From assembly GCA_963714205.1 (NCBI GenBank), contig CAVQNQ010000004.1:620001-684000 (forward strand): 64,000 nt of DNA. The letters run 5' to 3'. This document shows, one piece after another, positions 1 through 9,500 of this stretch. The DNA is from CAVQNQ01 sp963714205. GTDB lineage: Bacteria; Acidobacteriota; Terriglobia; Bryobacterales; Bryobacteraceae. Below the pieces are notes generated by a model. That model ran no database searches and was not told where the DNA came from. It saw only the letters and a program-made list of their open reading frames with translations. Made by a program: the position numbers and the translations under genes. Numbering within the stretch: position 1 is the stretch's first letter; the number at the start of each line of letters is the position of its first letter.

Positions 1-2
1 TA

Positions 3-1298
3 TGGTTCTGGTGCACGCTGGCGATCTCGGTGGTGGGGTCGGCGCTCATCTCGGCGCTCGATGTCAACGAGAGCAATACGGACCGGCGGGCGCTCATCGG
101 CCGCCTGGTCGCGAACGAGCTGGAGATGGCCCGCGCGGCCTATGAGTCCGGCGGCCGTCCGGCGCTGGCGGCCTGTATGGAGAATCTGCACAGCACCTAC
201 GATGCGTCCGGCATTCTCACCGACCAGAACGGCCGGGACCTCTTGACGGGCCAGGATCGCGCGTCCTTGGTGCGGCTGGCCCGCGCAGCTTCGCGCCCGC
301 AGCTCGGCTTTCGCCTCTTCACCCTGCGCAACGGAATGGCAGCCAGGGCCGCGGACGACGGCCACTACTGGTTCTTTCTGCTGGTGCCGCGCGCCCGGCT
401 GGGATCCTGGTTCCTGATGCCGGAGCACATGTTCATGCTGGCGGTAGCCGCGCTGATGTGCTACTGGCTGGCTTTCCATCTGACCAGCCCGGTGCGCGAC
501 CTGCAAAGGGCCGTGGAACGGTTCGGCCGAGGCGATCTTTCGGCCCGCGCCGGATCGCGCCGGCGGGACGAGCTCGGTCAATTGGCCCGCGCCTTCGACC
601 GCATGGCCGGCCGCATGGAAAAGCTGGTAGGCGCCGAGCGGCGCCTCCTGCTCGATATCTCACACGAGCTACGCTCGCCCCTGGCGCGCCTGGGCGTGGC
701 TGTCGAACTGGCCCGCTCCGGCGAGGAAAGCGAACGCCAGGCGGCGCTCGACCGAATCCAGAAAGAGTCGGACCGCCTCAACTCCCTGGTCGGCCAGCTC
801 CTCGAAGTGACGCGCGCCGAAGGCGATCCTCAAGCTCTTCGCCGCGATGGCCTGCGCCTGGACGGGCTGGTCCGGCAGTTGGTGGACGAGTCGGGTATCG
901 AGGCGGCTGCGCACGGTAGCCGGGTGGTTTTCGAGGAGCACGAGCCGGTAACCGTGGAAGGAGATCAGGAGCTGCTGCGCCGGGCCATCGAGAACGCGGT
1001 TCGCAATGCCATCCGCTATGCGCCGGCGGGATCGGCCGTGGAAGTCTCGCTGGCGCGCCAGAACGGCAAAGCTGTCGTGAAGGTGCGCGACCATGGGCCC
1101 GGAGTTCCGGAGGAGGCGTTGCCGAGGCTCTTCGATGCGTTCTACAGGGTTGATACGGCCCGCGACCGCTCGAGCGGGGGCGTCGGCCTGGGCCTTTCCA
1201 TCGCGCGGCGTGCCGTGGAGCTGCACCAGGGCGCCATTCGCGCGCGCAATGCCCAGCCGGGCCTGGAAGTGGAGATCGAGCTGCCCGCGCGCGCCTGA
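3..1298 (+). CDS. Sensor histidine kinase, CpxA-like (5' end outside window)
   Basis: Membrane histidine kinase that would phosphorylate a response regulator, probably encoded just left of the window. The frame is open to the window edge and reads as a hydrophobic segment before the first usable GTG at 30, so the true start is upstream and this is a 3' part. Counting from that GTG: periplasmic sensing region about 10-130, second membrane segment 131-152, HAMP about 153-205, phosphoacceptor His212 in HELRSPLARL, then a HATPase with N box (ENAVRNAIRY), G1 (DHGPGVP) and G2 (GVGLGLSIA). All catalytic motifs are intact. The arrangement matches the CpxA/EnvZ class; the signal sensed cannot be told from sequence. 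Confidence 0.9.
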   Translation, partial: WFWCTLAISVVGSALISALDVNESNTDRRALIGRLVANELEMARAAYESGGRPALAACMENLHSTYDASGILTDQNGRDLLTGQDRASLVRLARAASRPQLGFRLFTLRNGMAARAADDGHYWFFLLVPRARLGSWFLMPEHMFMLAVAALMCYWLAFHLTSPVRDLQRAVERFGRGDLSARAGSRRRDELGQLARAFDRMAGRMEKLVGAERRLLLDISHELRSPLARLGVAVELARSGEESERQAALDRIQKESDRLNSLVGQLLEVTRAEGDPQALRRDGLRLDGLVRQLVDESGIEAAAHGSRVVFEEHEPVTVEGDQELLRRAIENAVRNAIRYAPAGSAVEVSLARQNGKAVVKVRDHGPGVPEEALPRLFDAFYRVDTARDRSSGGVGLGLSIARRAVELHQGAIRARNAQPGLEVEIELPARA

Positions 1299-1312
1299 AC
1301 GGAGGGCGGAGC

Positions 1313-2116
1313 GTGTTACGCTCGTACTTCCCGATGCGCAAGCTCCCGATTATCGTTCTCCTGAGCGGGTGCCTGCCCGTGTTCGGCTGGGGCCCCGAGG
1401 GTCACAGCCTGATAGCCCGGATCGCCGAAGCCCAGCTCACCGCGGCCACCCGCGCGCGCGTGGCCGAAATTCTGGGACCCGGGACGAGTCTGGCTTCGAT
1501 CGCCAGTTGGGCCGACGAGGTGCGCCGCTCGCGGCCGCAGACCGCCAACTGGCATTTCATCGACATTCCCATCTCCCGGCCGCACCTGGATATGGCCCGC
1601 GATTGCCCCCACGGCGATTGCGTGATCGCCGAGATCGAGAGTCTCGAGCGATCCCTGCGCGACCCAGCGCTCCCGGCCGCCCGGCGCCGCGAAGATTTGA
1701 TGTTCCTGGTGCATTTCGTGGGCGACATGCATCAGCCGCTGCACTGTTCCGACAACGGGGACAAGGGCGGCAACGACGTGCGCGTGGAGTTTGCGGGCCA
1801 CTCCACCAACTTGCACGCCCTGTGGGATAGCGGCCTCGTGGGCCGCATCGGCACGGAAGAGCAGCTTCTGCCGGCGCTCTCCGCGGCCTCGGCGCGCAAT
1901 CGGCGGAAGTGGTCCAAAGGGACGGTGGAACAGTGGGCCGAAGAGTCCCACAAGGCCGCTCGCAAGACGGTGTACGCGCGTTTGCCGCAACCCAGCGGGG
2001 ACGCGCCTCGAGCCATCTCCACGGCTTACGAACGCGCCGCCGACCCGCTCATCGAACTGCAAATCGAAAAGGCCGGCGCGCGCCTGGCGCGAGTGCTCAA
2101 CGAAACCCTGCCGTGA
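1313..2116 (+). CDS. Secreted S1/P1-type zinc nuclease
   Basis: Predicted exported S1/P1 nuclease (zinc-dependent single-strand nuclease / 3'-nucleotidase fold, related to phospholipase C). A signal peptide covers about residues 1-25, and cleavage before Trp26 would leave W-G-P-E-G-H at the mature N-terminus. In this family the N-terminal Trp itself binds zinc. Other ligand segments are NWHFIDIP, HFVGDMHQPLH and NLHALWD. Length of about 267 aa is normal. The GTG start has a GGAGG about 7 bases upstream; an ATG at 1334 would give the same mature protein. It lies 14 bases after the kinase gene and may be cotranscribed. Probable role is scavenging phosphate or nucleosides from extracellular nucleic acid. 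Confidence 0.88.
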   Translation: MLRSYFPMRKLPIIVLLSGCLPVFGWGPEGHSLIARIAEAQLTAATRARVAEILGPGTSLASIASWADEVRRSRPQTANWHFIDIPISRPHLDMARDCPHGDCVIAEIESLERSLRDPALPAARRREDLMFLVHFVGDMHQPLHCSDNGDKGGNDVRVEFAGHSTNLHALWDSGLVGRIGTEEQLLPALSAASARNRRKWSKGTVEQWAEESHKAARKTVYARLPQPSGDAPRAISTAYERAADPLIELQIEKAGARLARVLNETLP

Positions 2117-2118
2117 GT

Positions 2119-2655
2119 TCAACTCTTTCGCGTGGCGCAGTAGTCGAACAGCAACTGCCACTCCATCCGCTGCACGGCCAGCGCGCGAGCTTCCAGCTCC
2201 GAGCCGGGGTCGCGGCGGGCCCGCTCGCAGTAGTCGATGAAGGCGAACGGATCCCAACGCGGGCCGAAATCCACGCCTGTTTCCGCCGCCGATTCTCGCA
2301 ATGCCGGGAAAATCGGATGCGCACCGACGCGCTGAAACCAGTAGCCCGAGTTGCCGGGGTCCGGCTCCTGGCGATGCATGATGGCATGCCAGAAGCTGCC
2401 TTCGGCGGTGGAGATCTCCTGCGCGGTGGTGTGCGCCTCGTCAAGGCAAGAAAAGTAGAGATACAGACCCGCGAAGGCGGCCTCGGGAGCGCGTGCGCCC
2501 ATAAACAGGCGGGCGGGACCAGAGGCCCGGAGCCGGTCGTAGGCCGCTTGCGAAGAGCAACGGCCCAGGGCCAGCGGCATCAATCGCTGACCGTCACCAT
2601 CCAGGGCCAGAATGGCGGCCACTTCCGGGCCGTATGCCATGGCATCGAAGATCAT
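2119..2655 (-). CDS. Conserved protein of unknown function with SFWHAIMHR motif
   Basis: Soluble protein of 178 aa with no signal peptide or membrane segment. I recognise the motif SFWHAIMHRQEPDPGNSGYW followed by FQRVGAHPIF from a family found in Acidobacteria and other groups, but it has no established function. The open frame extends further upstream to 2943, but that part lies antisense to the patatin gene and has unlike composition, so the ATG at 2655 is chosen. It ends 2 bases from the end of the convergent nuclease gene and starts only 31 bases from the divergent patatin start. His and Trp residues in the motif could be a metal or active site, which is inference. Confidence 0.72.
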   Translation of the reverse strand: MIFDAMAYGPEVAAILALDGDGQRLMPLALGRCSSQAAYDRLRASGPARLFMGARAPEAAFAGLYLYFSCLDEAHTTAQEISTAEGSFWHAIMHRQEPDPGNSGYWFQRVGAHPIFPALRESAAETGVDFGPRWDPFAFIDYCERARRDPGSELEARALAVQRMEWQLLFDYCATRKS

Positions 2656-2686
2656 GCGATCATAATACTCGGTTGGCGGTCGCGTT

Positions 2687-3436
2687 ATGCCATTGGCACT
2701 TGTGTTATCAGCGGCAGGGATGTTCGGGGCCTGGGAAGTAGGCGTCTGGCGGGTCCTGCGGGAGCGCTTCCAGCCGGATCTCATCGTGGGCGCATCGGCC
2801 GGCGCTTTGAACGGCTGGGCGATTGCGGGAGGCTGCTCGTTCGAAGAGCTGGCGAATGAATGGATGGATCCGCTCACGGCCCAGGCCATGCAGGTGGGGA
2901 TGCATTCAGCTAGAACCCGGATGCCGGCGGCCTTGTACGCCAAAGCGCGCGAGCTTTTCGAGCGCTATCATCCGCGCGTGCCGTTCGGCCTGGTGGTGGT
3001 GGAACTGCCGCGCTTGCGCGCGCGCCTGGTGCGCGATGGCGAGATCACCTGGCGCCACCTGGCCGCCACCTGCTCCGTCCCCATGATCTTCCCGCCGGTG
3101 GATATAGAGGGAAAGCGTTACGTGGATGGCGGCGTGCTCGCGGCGCTCCCGCTGTACGCTGCCGAGCAGATGGGCGCCACCCGGGCCGTGGCCGTAAACG
3201 CCCTGACCACTCTGCCCTTTCGCCTGCAGCGTCGTGTGCTGCGGCCGTGCCGGCCCACCGCGGCGCTAGAAGTAATCCGCATCGAGCCCCTCCACGCGGC
3301 TGGGCAGCCTGCTGGACTTCGCCCGCTGGTCGCGCGGCAACGTGGAGCGCTGGATCGAGCAAGGGGAGCGCGACGCTCGCCTCCTTACATCGATTACAAT
3401 GTAGAACTATGCCGGTATATCGGATCTACCGGATGA
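2687..3436 (+). CDS. Patatin-like phospholipase (probable frameshift near C-terminus)
   Basis: Patatin family lipid acyl hydrolase using a Ser-Asp dyad. The nucleophile is Ser37 in GASAG, the Asp is Asp147 in DGG, and a glycine-containing oxyanion segment (SAAGMFGAW) is near the N-terminus. The catalytic domain is complete. After residue 201 the frame loses its protein-like character, whereas skipping one C in the run CCCC at 3287-3290 gives a natural tail (STRLGSLLDFARWSRGNVER and onward) ending at a TAG at 3402-3404, just before the next gene. So there is probably a one-base insertion, real or a sequencing error; the corrected protein would be 238 aa. Cytoplasmic; the lipid substrate is unknown. 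Confidence 0.8.
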   Translation: MPLALVLSAAGMFGAWEVGVWRVLRERFQPDLIVGASAGALNGWAIAGGCSFEELANEWMDPLTAQAMQVGMHSARTRMPAALYAKARELFERYHPRVPFGLVVVELPRLRARLVRDGEITWRHLAATCSVPMIFPPVDIEGKRYVDGGVLAALPLYAAEQMGATRAVAVNALTTLPFRLQRRVLRPCRPTAALEVIRIEPLHAAGQPAGLRPLVARQRGALDRARGARRSPPYIDYNVELCRYIGSTG

Positions 3437-3741
3437 AAGAGACGCCGCGGCAGCAGTTTCGCTGGGCGCCGCACGTTTCCGGCAGCGCCTCGGTCAAATC
3501 CAGAGACTACGAACCGTCGGGCGAGGTGGAGGCGCGCACCGAGTACGATGCCTGGCGCACGCTGCGCGACACCGGCGGTCCGCTGGCCGTGGGCGATCTG
3601 CTGGAGACCGGGGATGGGCAGTTGCGGCTCTTCAAATACGTCGGCTTCGAGCCTGCCCAGTGGGTGCTGCCGGAGCAGCGGCATCCAGCCGATCCCGGTC
3701 CCGCCCAGTCGGATCAGTCCGGGCGGCCTGCTGCCAGTTAG
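3409..3741 (+). CDS. Small conserved protein, Acidobacteria type
   Basis: Protein of 110 aa beginning MPVYRIYRMKETPRQQFRW. It carries a conserved acidic core (VKSRDYEPSGEVEA) and a C-terminal segment LFKYVGFEPAQWVLPE. I recall similar small proteins in acidobacterial genomes but know of no assigned function. The frame is open upstream to 3247, but that part overlaps the corrected patatin tail; the ATG at 3409 is 5 bases after the corrected patatin stop, which supports it. The next gene begins 9 bases downstream, so the two small proteins are likely cotranscribed. There is no signal peptide and no cysteine. Confidence 0.72.
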   Translation: MPVYRIYRMKETPRQQFRWAPHVSGSASVKSRDYEPSGEVEARTEYDAWRTLRDTGGPLAVGDLLETGDGQLRLFKYVGFEPAQWVLPEQRHPADPGPAQSDQSGRPAAS

Positions 3742-3750
3742 GAGATTGCC

Positions 3751-4062
3751 ATGCGCGAACACCGCCTGGGCGACGATATCGACGATTTTTGTGTCCGCTG
3801 CAAACGCATCATGAACCACTCGGTGGTCTCGGTGATCGACAGCCAGCCCGCCAAGGTGCGCTGCCGGACCTGCCACAGCGACCATGATTTCCGCCACGAA
3901 CAGGCGCCCCCTCCCAAGGTGGATCTGCGCAAGCAAGCGCTCTTCAACGACGTGCTCAAGAGCGTGGACCCGGCGGCCGCGGCAGTCAAGGCCGATGGCA
4001 TCGAGCCGCCGGCGGTTCCGGCGGGAGCCAAGCCGAAAGCCGGAAGCAAGGCGCGCAAGTAA
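3751..4062 (+). CDS. Small zinc-ribbon-like protein, conserved unknown
   Basis: Protein of 103 aa with two CXXC knuckles, CVRC near residue 14 and CRTC near residue 38. This is the pattern of a small zinc ribbon. A basic Ala/Lys/Pro-rich tail (residues about 75-103, ending KAGSKARK) is likely disordered and could bind nucleic acid. There is a GGAGA 8 bases upstream of the ATG. It follows another small conserved protein by 9 bases and probably shares its transcript. No specific function can be named; a role in transcription or RNA binding is only an inference from the ribbon and basic tail. Confidence 0.75.
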   Translation: MREHRLGDDIDDFCVRCKRIMNHSVVSVIDSQPAKVRCRTCHSDHDFRHEQAPPPKVDLRKQALFNDVLKSVDPAAAAVKADGIEPPAVPAGAKPKAGSKARK

Positions 4063-4323
4063 GGCAGGCTCGAAACGCACCGCGGGAGAACTGTCGGATA
4101 CCGCACGAAGATATCGGCAAATGTGGAGCAATTACAACACGCCGGTGTAAATTCTCAGCGGATGCCGTGTAACCCCTACTCCGGGAAACGCCTCGCTGGT
4201 AATTTTTCGGTGTGCTAGGATACCGTCCGTGGTTGGCCCTACCCTTGCAGTCTTCAACATCAGTTGAAGTGGCGCGAACCGGCGGCCCGGCATCGAGCGA
4301 TCGATCGCCGGCAACCGCCGGTT
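4063..4323. other. Convergent intergenic gap with hairpins
   Basis: This 261-base gap lies between two convergent genes. It holds a 7-bp inverted repeat (CTTCAAC, 4-base loop, GTTGAAG, at 4252-4269) and a larger hairpin described separately. No convincing tRNA, small ORF or repeat was seen. A short stretch at 4200-4222 is AT-richer and could hold a promoter, but I see no well-spaced hexamers. Confidence 0.5.
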
Positions 4324-4329
4324 TTATTT
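4277..4329 (+). terminator. Possible rho-independent terminator
   Basis: A 9-bp perfect stem (AACCGGCGG at 4277-4285, CCGCCGGTT at 4315-4323) encloses a 29-base loop that itself contains CGGC/GCCG pairing. It is followed by TTATTTC on the plus strand. It would end transcription of the small-protein genes that stop at 4062. The T-tract is short and the gene end is 215 bases away, so it could instead end a short unannotated transcript. Confidence 0.45.
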
Positions 4330-6504
4330 CGTAGCCCCGGAAATCTCAGCCAAGAGCACGATGGGCGCGCGCCAGAAGGCAAATTTCTGGACGCTGGGGT
4401 CCAGTATGCTGACCTGGCACGTGTACCGTCCCGGCTGCAATTTGGCCAGTGGCACGCTGAAACGCACCGGCACGGCTTTGGACCGGGCGTTCAGCCCGTC
4501 CTTGATCTCGAGCGGTTCGGTCTCGAACGCCTTGGCCTTTCCGCGATAGAAACTCACGCGGGCCAGGATCGGCTGGGTGGTTTCGGCAGCCGGCTCATAG
4601 GTCTCCAGATAGACGTACATCTCCTGGTCCTGTCGGAATACGCGCGTCACGCTGGGGATCAACTTCTGGTTGTCCGCTACCAGGGGATTGGTCGCCAGCA
4701 GGCGCTTATCGTGCTCCGCGGTAGCCACTGCGGCGCCGAGGTTCTCGCGCTGGTTGCTCAAGACCACCGAGCTGATGGGAAGGTAAGTCTGGTTAATGTT
4801 CAGGTCCGGGATCACGAATTTGGTCTCGTAAGTTCCCATCTTGCCGGTTTCGTTTTCCCGCGCCAGAAATTTGAACGTGTAGGTTCCGGGCGCCAGCGTG
4901 AAGCCGGTGTCGTAGGCCAAATTGCGTTTCGAGAGCGAGCCGGCATTTTCTCCCTTCAGCTTCACCTCGATAAAATCGCGGACGTTGCCCGCCACCGTTC
5001 CCTTGGCGTCCTTCACCTGGCCGATAAAATCCAGGCGCGTGCTCTCGGCGCCGCCGTGACGCGCCAGTTCGAGTTCATTGCCGGGAATCTTCACCGCCAC
5101 GGGAACGAAGTAGCGGTCGCGGGCCATGCGGAAATAGTCGATTTCCATGGCCACCGAAAGATCGGTGACGGGATCTTCCAAGAGCAGGGCCTCCTGCAAC
5201 TGCCGCTCGCGGTCCGAACTGTCGAACTTACGGAATTCCTTGGAAGCGAAGTAACCGCTGCGATAATCCAGCTTGGCCGAGAGGTTACTGGCGAGCTGCA
5301 CCTTAATGCGGCGGTAGTGGCCGTCCAGGTTCGTGTTGGTGCTGTAGTAGCCGATGATGTAGTAACTCGCGATGTCCTTCTGGGCTTGCACGATCCCCAG
5401 CGAGAGGTCGTTGTTATCGAGCAGCGCCTTGCCTCCGGTATCTTCGGCGAGCGTGAAAAGCGTCTCCTGCTGGTTCTGGAAGTTACTCACGGCCGAACGG
5501 GCCGAGCTTCCCGAATACATTCCCTGACCACCCGGCGATCCTTTCGTGGCGTCGCCCAGCGGCGCGCTGGCCACCAGGCCGCGCGCGTCGATGGGGTAGA
5601 AGGAAACGTTCGAGCGGATGGCGGCGTTGATGGTGGCGCGCAGTTGCGCTTCGTTATCCAGGCCGGTGCGGGACATCCCGCTGGCGAAATAGACCAGCGC
5701 TTTCTTCTCCGGCAGCGAAGCGAGCATTCTCGCCGCCGATTCGAGCGCGGCCAGCTGCCGGTCCGTGTTGAAGATGTTGAACTCGGTATCGTCCTGGGTG
5801 AATGCGGCGCCGGTATCTTCGGCGCTGTCGTCGCTCACCTGGCTGGCCATGTCGCTGCCCTCGCCGATGGTGAGGCCTTTGATCACGCGGCTGAGCTGGT
5901 CGCGGTCGTCGGTGAAATCCGCCAGCACGTTCAGGTCGTTCGAGAAGGTCATGATAGCCATCAGGTCCGATGGCGTCATCTGGGTCTTGAGGAACTTCTG
6001 CGCGGCGGTCTGCGCGCGGATCTGATCCTGAATGGGCATTCCGATCTGGTCGAAGAACATCACCAGCAGACGGCGATCCTTATACTTCACCTGGCCCGGC
6101 CTGGACGGAGTGATCTCGGTCTTGATGGGCGTCTTGATCACGTCCGGGACGTCGGCGGTCGAAGGGGGCCGCTGTTGCAAGGAAGGCGGAGCTTCGGCAA
6201 GCGGGGGCGCGGCCTCCTCTTCGAGCTGCTGGAACTCGAAGACCGAAATCTTCTGGGGTTTGCCATCCTCGGAAACTGTGAAGTCCGATGCTTTGAGGCC
6301 TTGGATGGGCTTGCCGCTCTTGTCTTTGGCGGAGACATTGACGACCACCAGTTGCACGTTGGATTCGAACTTGTAGCCGCCCTTGGGAGCGCTGAATGTG
6401 TTTTGGGAGGCCGTGTTCTGGGAAGCGGCATTCGGCTGGGGCGCGCTCTGTTGCGCGGAAAGGGCCAGCAGCCCGGCCAGCAAGGTAATCAGAATCGGTC
6501 GCAT
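4324..6504 (-). CDS. Secreted VWFA-like domain protein, acidobacterial type
   Basis: Secreted 726-aa protein. Signal peptide 1-18, Gln/Asn/Ser-rich linker to about 40, a beta-sandwich-like segment (about 47-95, ending in the DFTVSEDGKPQKI type motif), a Pro-rich linker, then a VWA-like domain from about 143 to 400 (RRLLVMFFDQIG; KKALVYFASGM). The usual DXSXS metal site is replaced by D-Q-I-G-M at residues 152-156, so the MIDAS looks degenerate. The C-terminal 320 residues look like beta-sandwich. This family is abundant in Acidobacteria and its function is unknown. The gene starts 3 bases after the stop of the outer membrane receptor gene, so the two are very probably one operon and may act together at the cell surface. 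Confidence 0.85.
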   Translation of the reverse strand: MRPILITLLAGLLALSAQQSAPQPNAASQNTASQNTFSAPKGGYKFESNVQLVVVNVSAKDKSGKPIQGLKASDFTVSEDGKPQKISVFEFQQLEEEAAPPLAEAPPSLQQRPPSTADVPDVIKTPIKTEITPSRPGQVKYKDRRLLVMFFDQIGMPIQDQIRAQTAAQKFLKTQMTPSDLMAIMTFSNDLNVLADFTDDRDQLSRVIKGLTIGEGSDMASQVSDDSAEDTGAAFTQDDTEFNIFNTDRQLAALESAARMLASLPEKKALVYFASGMSRTGLDNEAQLRATINAAIRSNVSFYPIDARGLVASAPLGDATKGSPGGQGMYSGSSARSAVSNFQNQQETLFTLAEDTGGKALLDNNDLSLGIVQAQKDIASYYIIGYYSTNTNLDGHYRRIKVQLASNLSAKLDYRSGYFASKEFRKFDSSDRERQLQEALLLEDPVTDLSVAMEIDYFRMARDRYFVPVAVKIPGNELELARHGGAESTRLDFIGQVKDAKGTVAGNVRDFIEVKLKGENAGSLSKRNLAYDTGFTLAPGTYTFKFLARENETGKMGTYETKFVIPDLNINQTYLPISSVVLSNQRENLGAAVATAEHDKRLLATNPLVADNQKLIPSVTRVFRQDQEMYVYLETYEPAAETTQPILARVSFYRGKAKAFETEPLEIKDGLNARSKAVPVRFSVPLAKLQPGRYTCQVSILDPSVQKFAFWRAPIVLLAEISGATK

Positions 6505-6507
6505 AAG

Positions 6508-9500
6508 CTAAAACCTGAACCTCAACGTGGCGGTCATATCGCGCATGGAGGCCGCTCCGCCCAGCGCGCCGAACTGCTGGCCGAGAGTGGTCACCCAGCT
6601 CGTGATGGTGACATGGTTAAGGACGTTGGTGGCGTCGAACCGCAAATCGATGCTGCGCCGCTCGCCCATCCGGAAGACGCGTCCCGCCGAAGCGTTCAAA
6701 CCGAAGGTGGAGGGCCCGATAATGGTGTCGCGCCCGGCGTTGCCCCACTGCCCGGCCAGGGGATTGGCGAAGGCCAGCAGGTTGAAGGGTTCTCCCGGAT
6801 CGGGAGCGCTCACGGAGAGGCCGGTGGCGTTGGCCCGTACGCTGGTGAGACTGGCTCCGGTGCCTGTCCCGGTGGCTACCGCGCCGGCCGCGATGGGCGT
6901 CAGCGGAGCGCCACTCAGAATGGTGATGTTGGTCATGATGGTCCAGTCCTTCAGCAGCGCGCCCTTCCAGCCGTTCACCAGGGTCCCTCCGGTCCGGCCC
7001 ACGCCCGTGCTGTACTGCATCGACATGGTCAGGCTGTGAGTGTGGTTGAAGTTGGAAAGGGCCCGCTCGGCCGTAAGATCCTGCCAATTCTGCGCCACAA
7101 TGGTGGCGCCGGGAACCGAAGCATCGTCGATCGACTTCGAGAAAGTGTAGAAGATGTTGCCCGAAAAGCCGCTGCGGAAGCGGCGCATCAACTGGACCTG
7201 GGCCGCCGCATAGTGCGAATCTCCGTTGGATTGTTCGTAGATCCAGCCATTGGGCCCCAGCGCGGGACCGGTATAGCCGCTCGGCTCGGAATTCGGATAA
7301 TACTGCTGATCGAGCCGCGTGCCCTTGGTGCCCAGGTAAGAGACCGTGGCGACCAGCGCCCGCGGCAGACCCTGCTGGATCGAGACCGTCCAGTTTTGCG
7401 CGTAACCCACGCGATAGTCCGGGTCAATGGCGTAGGTGTTGGTGACCGTGCCCTGCGGAACCAGCAAGCCGGTAGCCAGCGGCAGGAGGCCCTTCGTGCT
7501 AAGCGTTTCGGAGAACGGCGGCTGCTGCGCCATCTTGTTGGCGATGGCGCTATAGATGCTCGTGTTGTAGTAAATACCGTAGCCGGCGCGCACTACCGTG
7601 GATCCTTTGGTAAAAGGTCTCCAGGCAATGCCGAGACGAGGCTGGAAACCTTTGCGGTCGGGATTCACCAGCGCGTTGTTGTACGCCACGCCGGTGAGAG
7701 GGCCGTTTTGTCCGGGCAGCACCGGAGCGATGGCCGCAAAACCGGAAGCCACGTCCAGACTAGCCAGGCGGTCGTGCAACTCGTAGACCGGCTCGGCGAA
7801 ATCCCAGCGCAAGCCGCCGTTGATGGTGAGGCGCGAGTTCGCGTGCCAATCGTCGTTGATGTAAGCGTCCCACCAACTGGCCCGGAAATACTTGTCGGCA
7901 TTCCCATACGCGATGCTGGCCGTATCCGCGTAGCCCAGCATGAAATCGGCCAGGTCGTAACCGGAAGCGGCGCCCGTGAAGCCGAAGCTGCCGCGAGGAT
8001 TGCTCTCGGACCGATTGTTGAACTCCTGTCGCCGGAAATCCACGCCGAAGGTCATGTTGTGGTCGCCGTGGATCCACAGCAGGTTATCGCTCGGCGAGCT
8101 GGTCTGGTTATGGTTGGCGGAGAAATTGCCGTCCGAGAGGCCCTGAAAGCCATTGGTGAAGCTCAGGCCGGGCGGTCCCCAATAGGGCGCCTGCTGGTCG
8201 GTACCCGCGATTCCGAGCTGCCCGGCCACGTTCCCGTTCGGCAGGTTCGCGAAGTACGGCGTGAGGTCGGTCGAAGCGCGGCTGAAGCGATAGCTCAGAT
8301 TGTTGATCAGCCGCGTGGCGAAATTATGCGACCAGGCCACGTTGGTGTTGATGCCGGTAGAATCGTTGGTGTCGGTGAACCCGAACAGATTCGGCGTGCG
8401 GGTGTCCGCGCGCTGATAAGAGAAGCCGCCAGAGAGCCGATTCTTCTGATTAAGCGTCTGGTTCAAGCGCGTGTTGAGATTGTCCTGGTTACTGACTCCC
8501 ACGATGGAGGTCTGGTAATTGTATTTGGAGTTTCCTAAGAAATTGGGAATCGGATAGAACGCCAGCAGGCCCGCGGCGATAGGGCTGATCCGGCTGGCGG
8601 GAATCTGGTTATTGGGGAAAGGCTGGCCGCTCATGGGATCCAAAATGGTGAGCGGTCCGCTTAGGGACTTGGATACGGCCTGGGAGAAATCGCCGTCGCG
8701 CTCGGCCTCGCTGGGTACCAGCGCGGTGGAGTTGCTGCCTGTGCGGCTTCGCCTTAGTTGATAGTTGAAGGTGAACATCCCGTGCTGCCCGCTGAGCAGC
8801 TTGGGAATCTTCAAGGGCCCGCCGAACATAAAAGTGGCCCGCGCGTTGGCCACCGATGGCTTGGGAGTATCCTGCCCGGTGAGCGAGAAGGCGCGGGCGT
8901 CCCAAATGGAGTTATCCAGGATGAAGGCGGCATTGCCGGTGTACTGCATGCGGCGGTCGCGCCGCGCATTGCCGAAAGCCCTCACGCCCGGACGGTTGAA
9001 GGGGCCGCCGCGACCTCCCGGCCCGCCGCGGCCTCCGCCCATCATGCCGCGCCCGCCGAATCCACCGCCGCCCCGTCCGCCAAACCCACCTCCCGGCCCG
9101 CCCATCATTCCGGGTCCGCCGCCGGGACCGCCTGCGGCCGGCGCCGCCGCGCCATTCGCCTGCATTTGGGCGTCGGGTGCGCCCATTCCGGGTCCGCCCA
9201 TGCCCGGCCCTCCCGGGCCGCCCATCATCATCATGCCGCCGCGTCCGGCGAGCCAGTCATTGGTCGGCGGCATATCCAGGCCTTGGCTCACGCTGCCGTT
9301 CACCATCAGGGCTTGGGACGCGCTCTGGTCGAGATCGGACAAATCGCCCGTGAGGCCGCTGTCGGCGCCAGCGGCCGCCGGATCGGCGGATGCATTCACA
9401 TTTAGTTGCTGGAAGTTGGCTTGAGCCTGCTGTTGCTGTTGGGCTTGGCGTAAAGAGGGCCGCGCGCCATTGGCGCCATTAGCGCTAGCCGAGTTAGCCC

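Noticed and set aside
2656..2943. N-terminal extension of the minus-strand unknown protein
   Set aside because: Overlaps the start of the patatin gene in antisense and has unlike composition; ATG 2655 fits the conserved part.
4264..8538. A 1,424-codon open frame on the plus strand
   Set aside because: It lies antisense to the VWA-like and receptor genes. Its length results from GC-rich third positions that make stops rare on the opposite strand. The translated residues have no domain or signal character.
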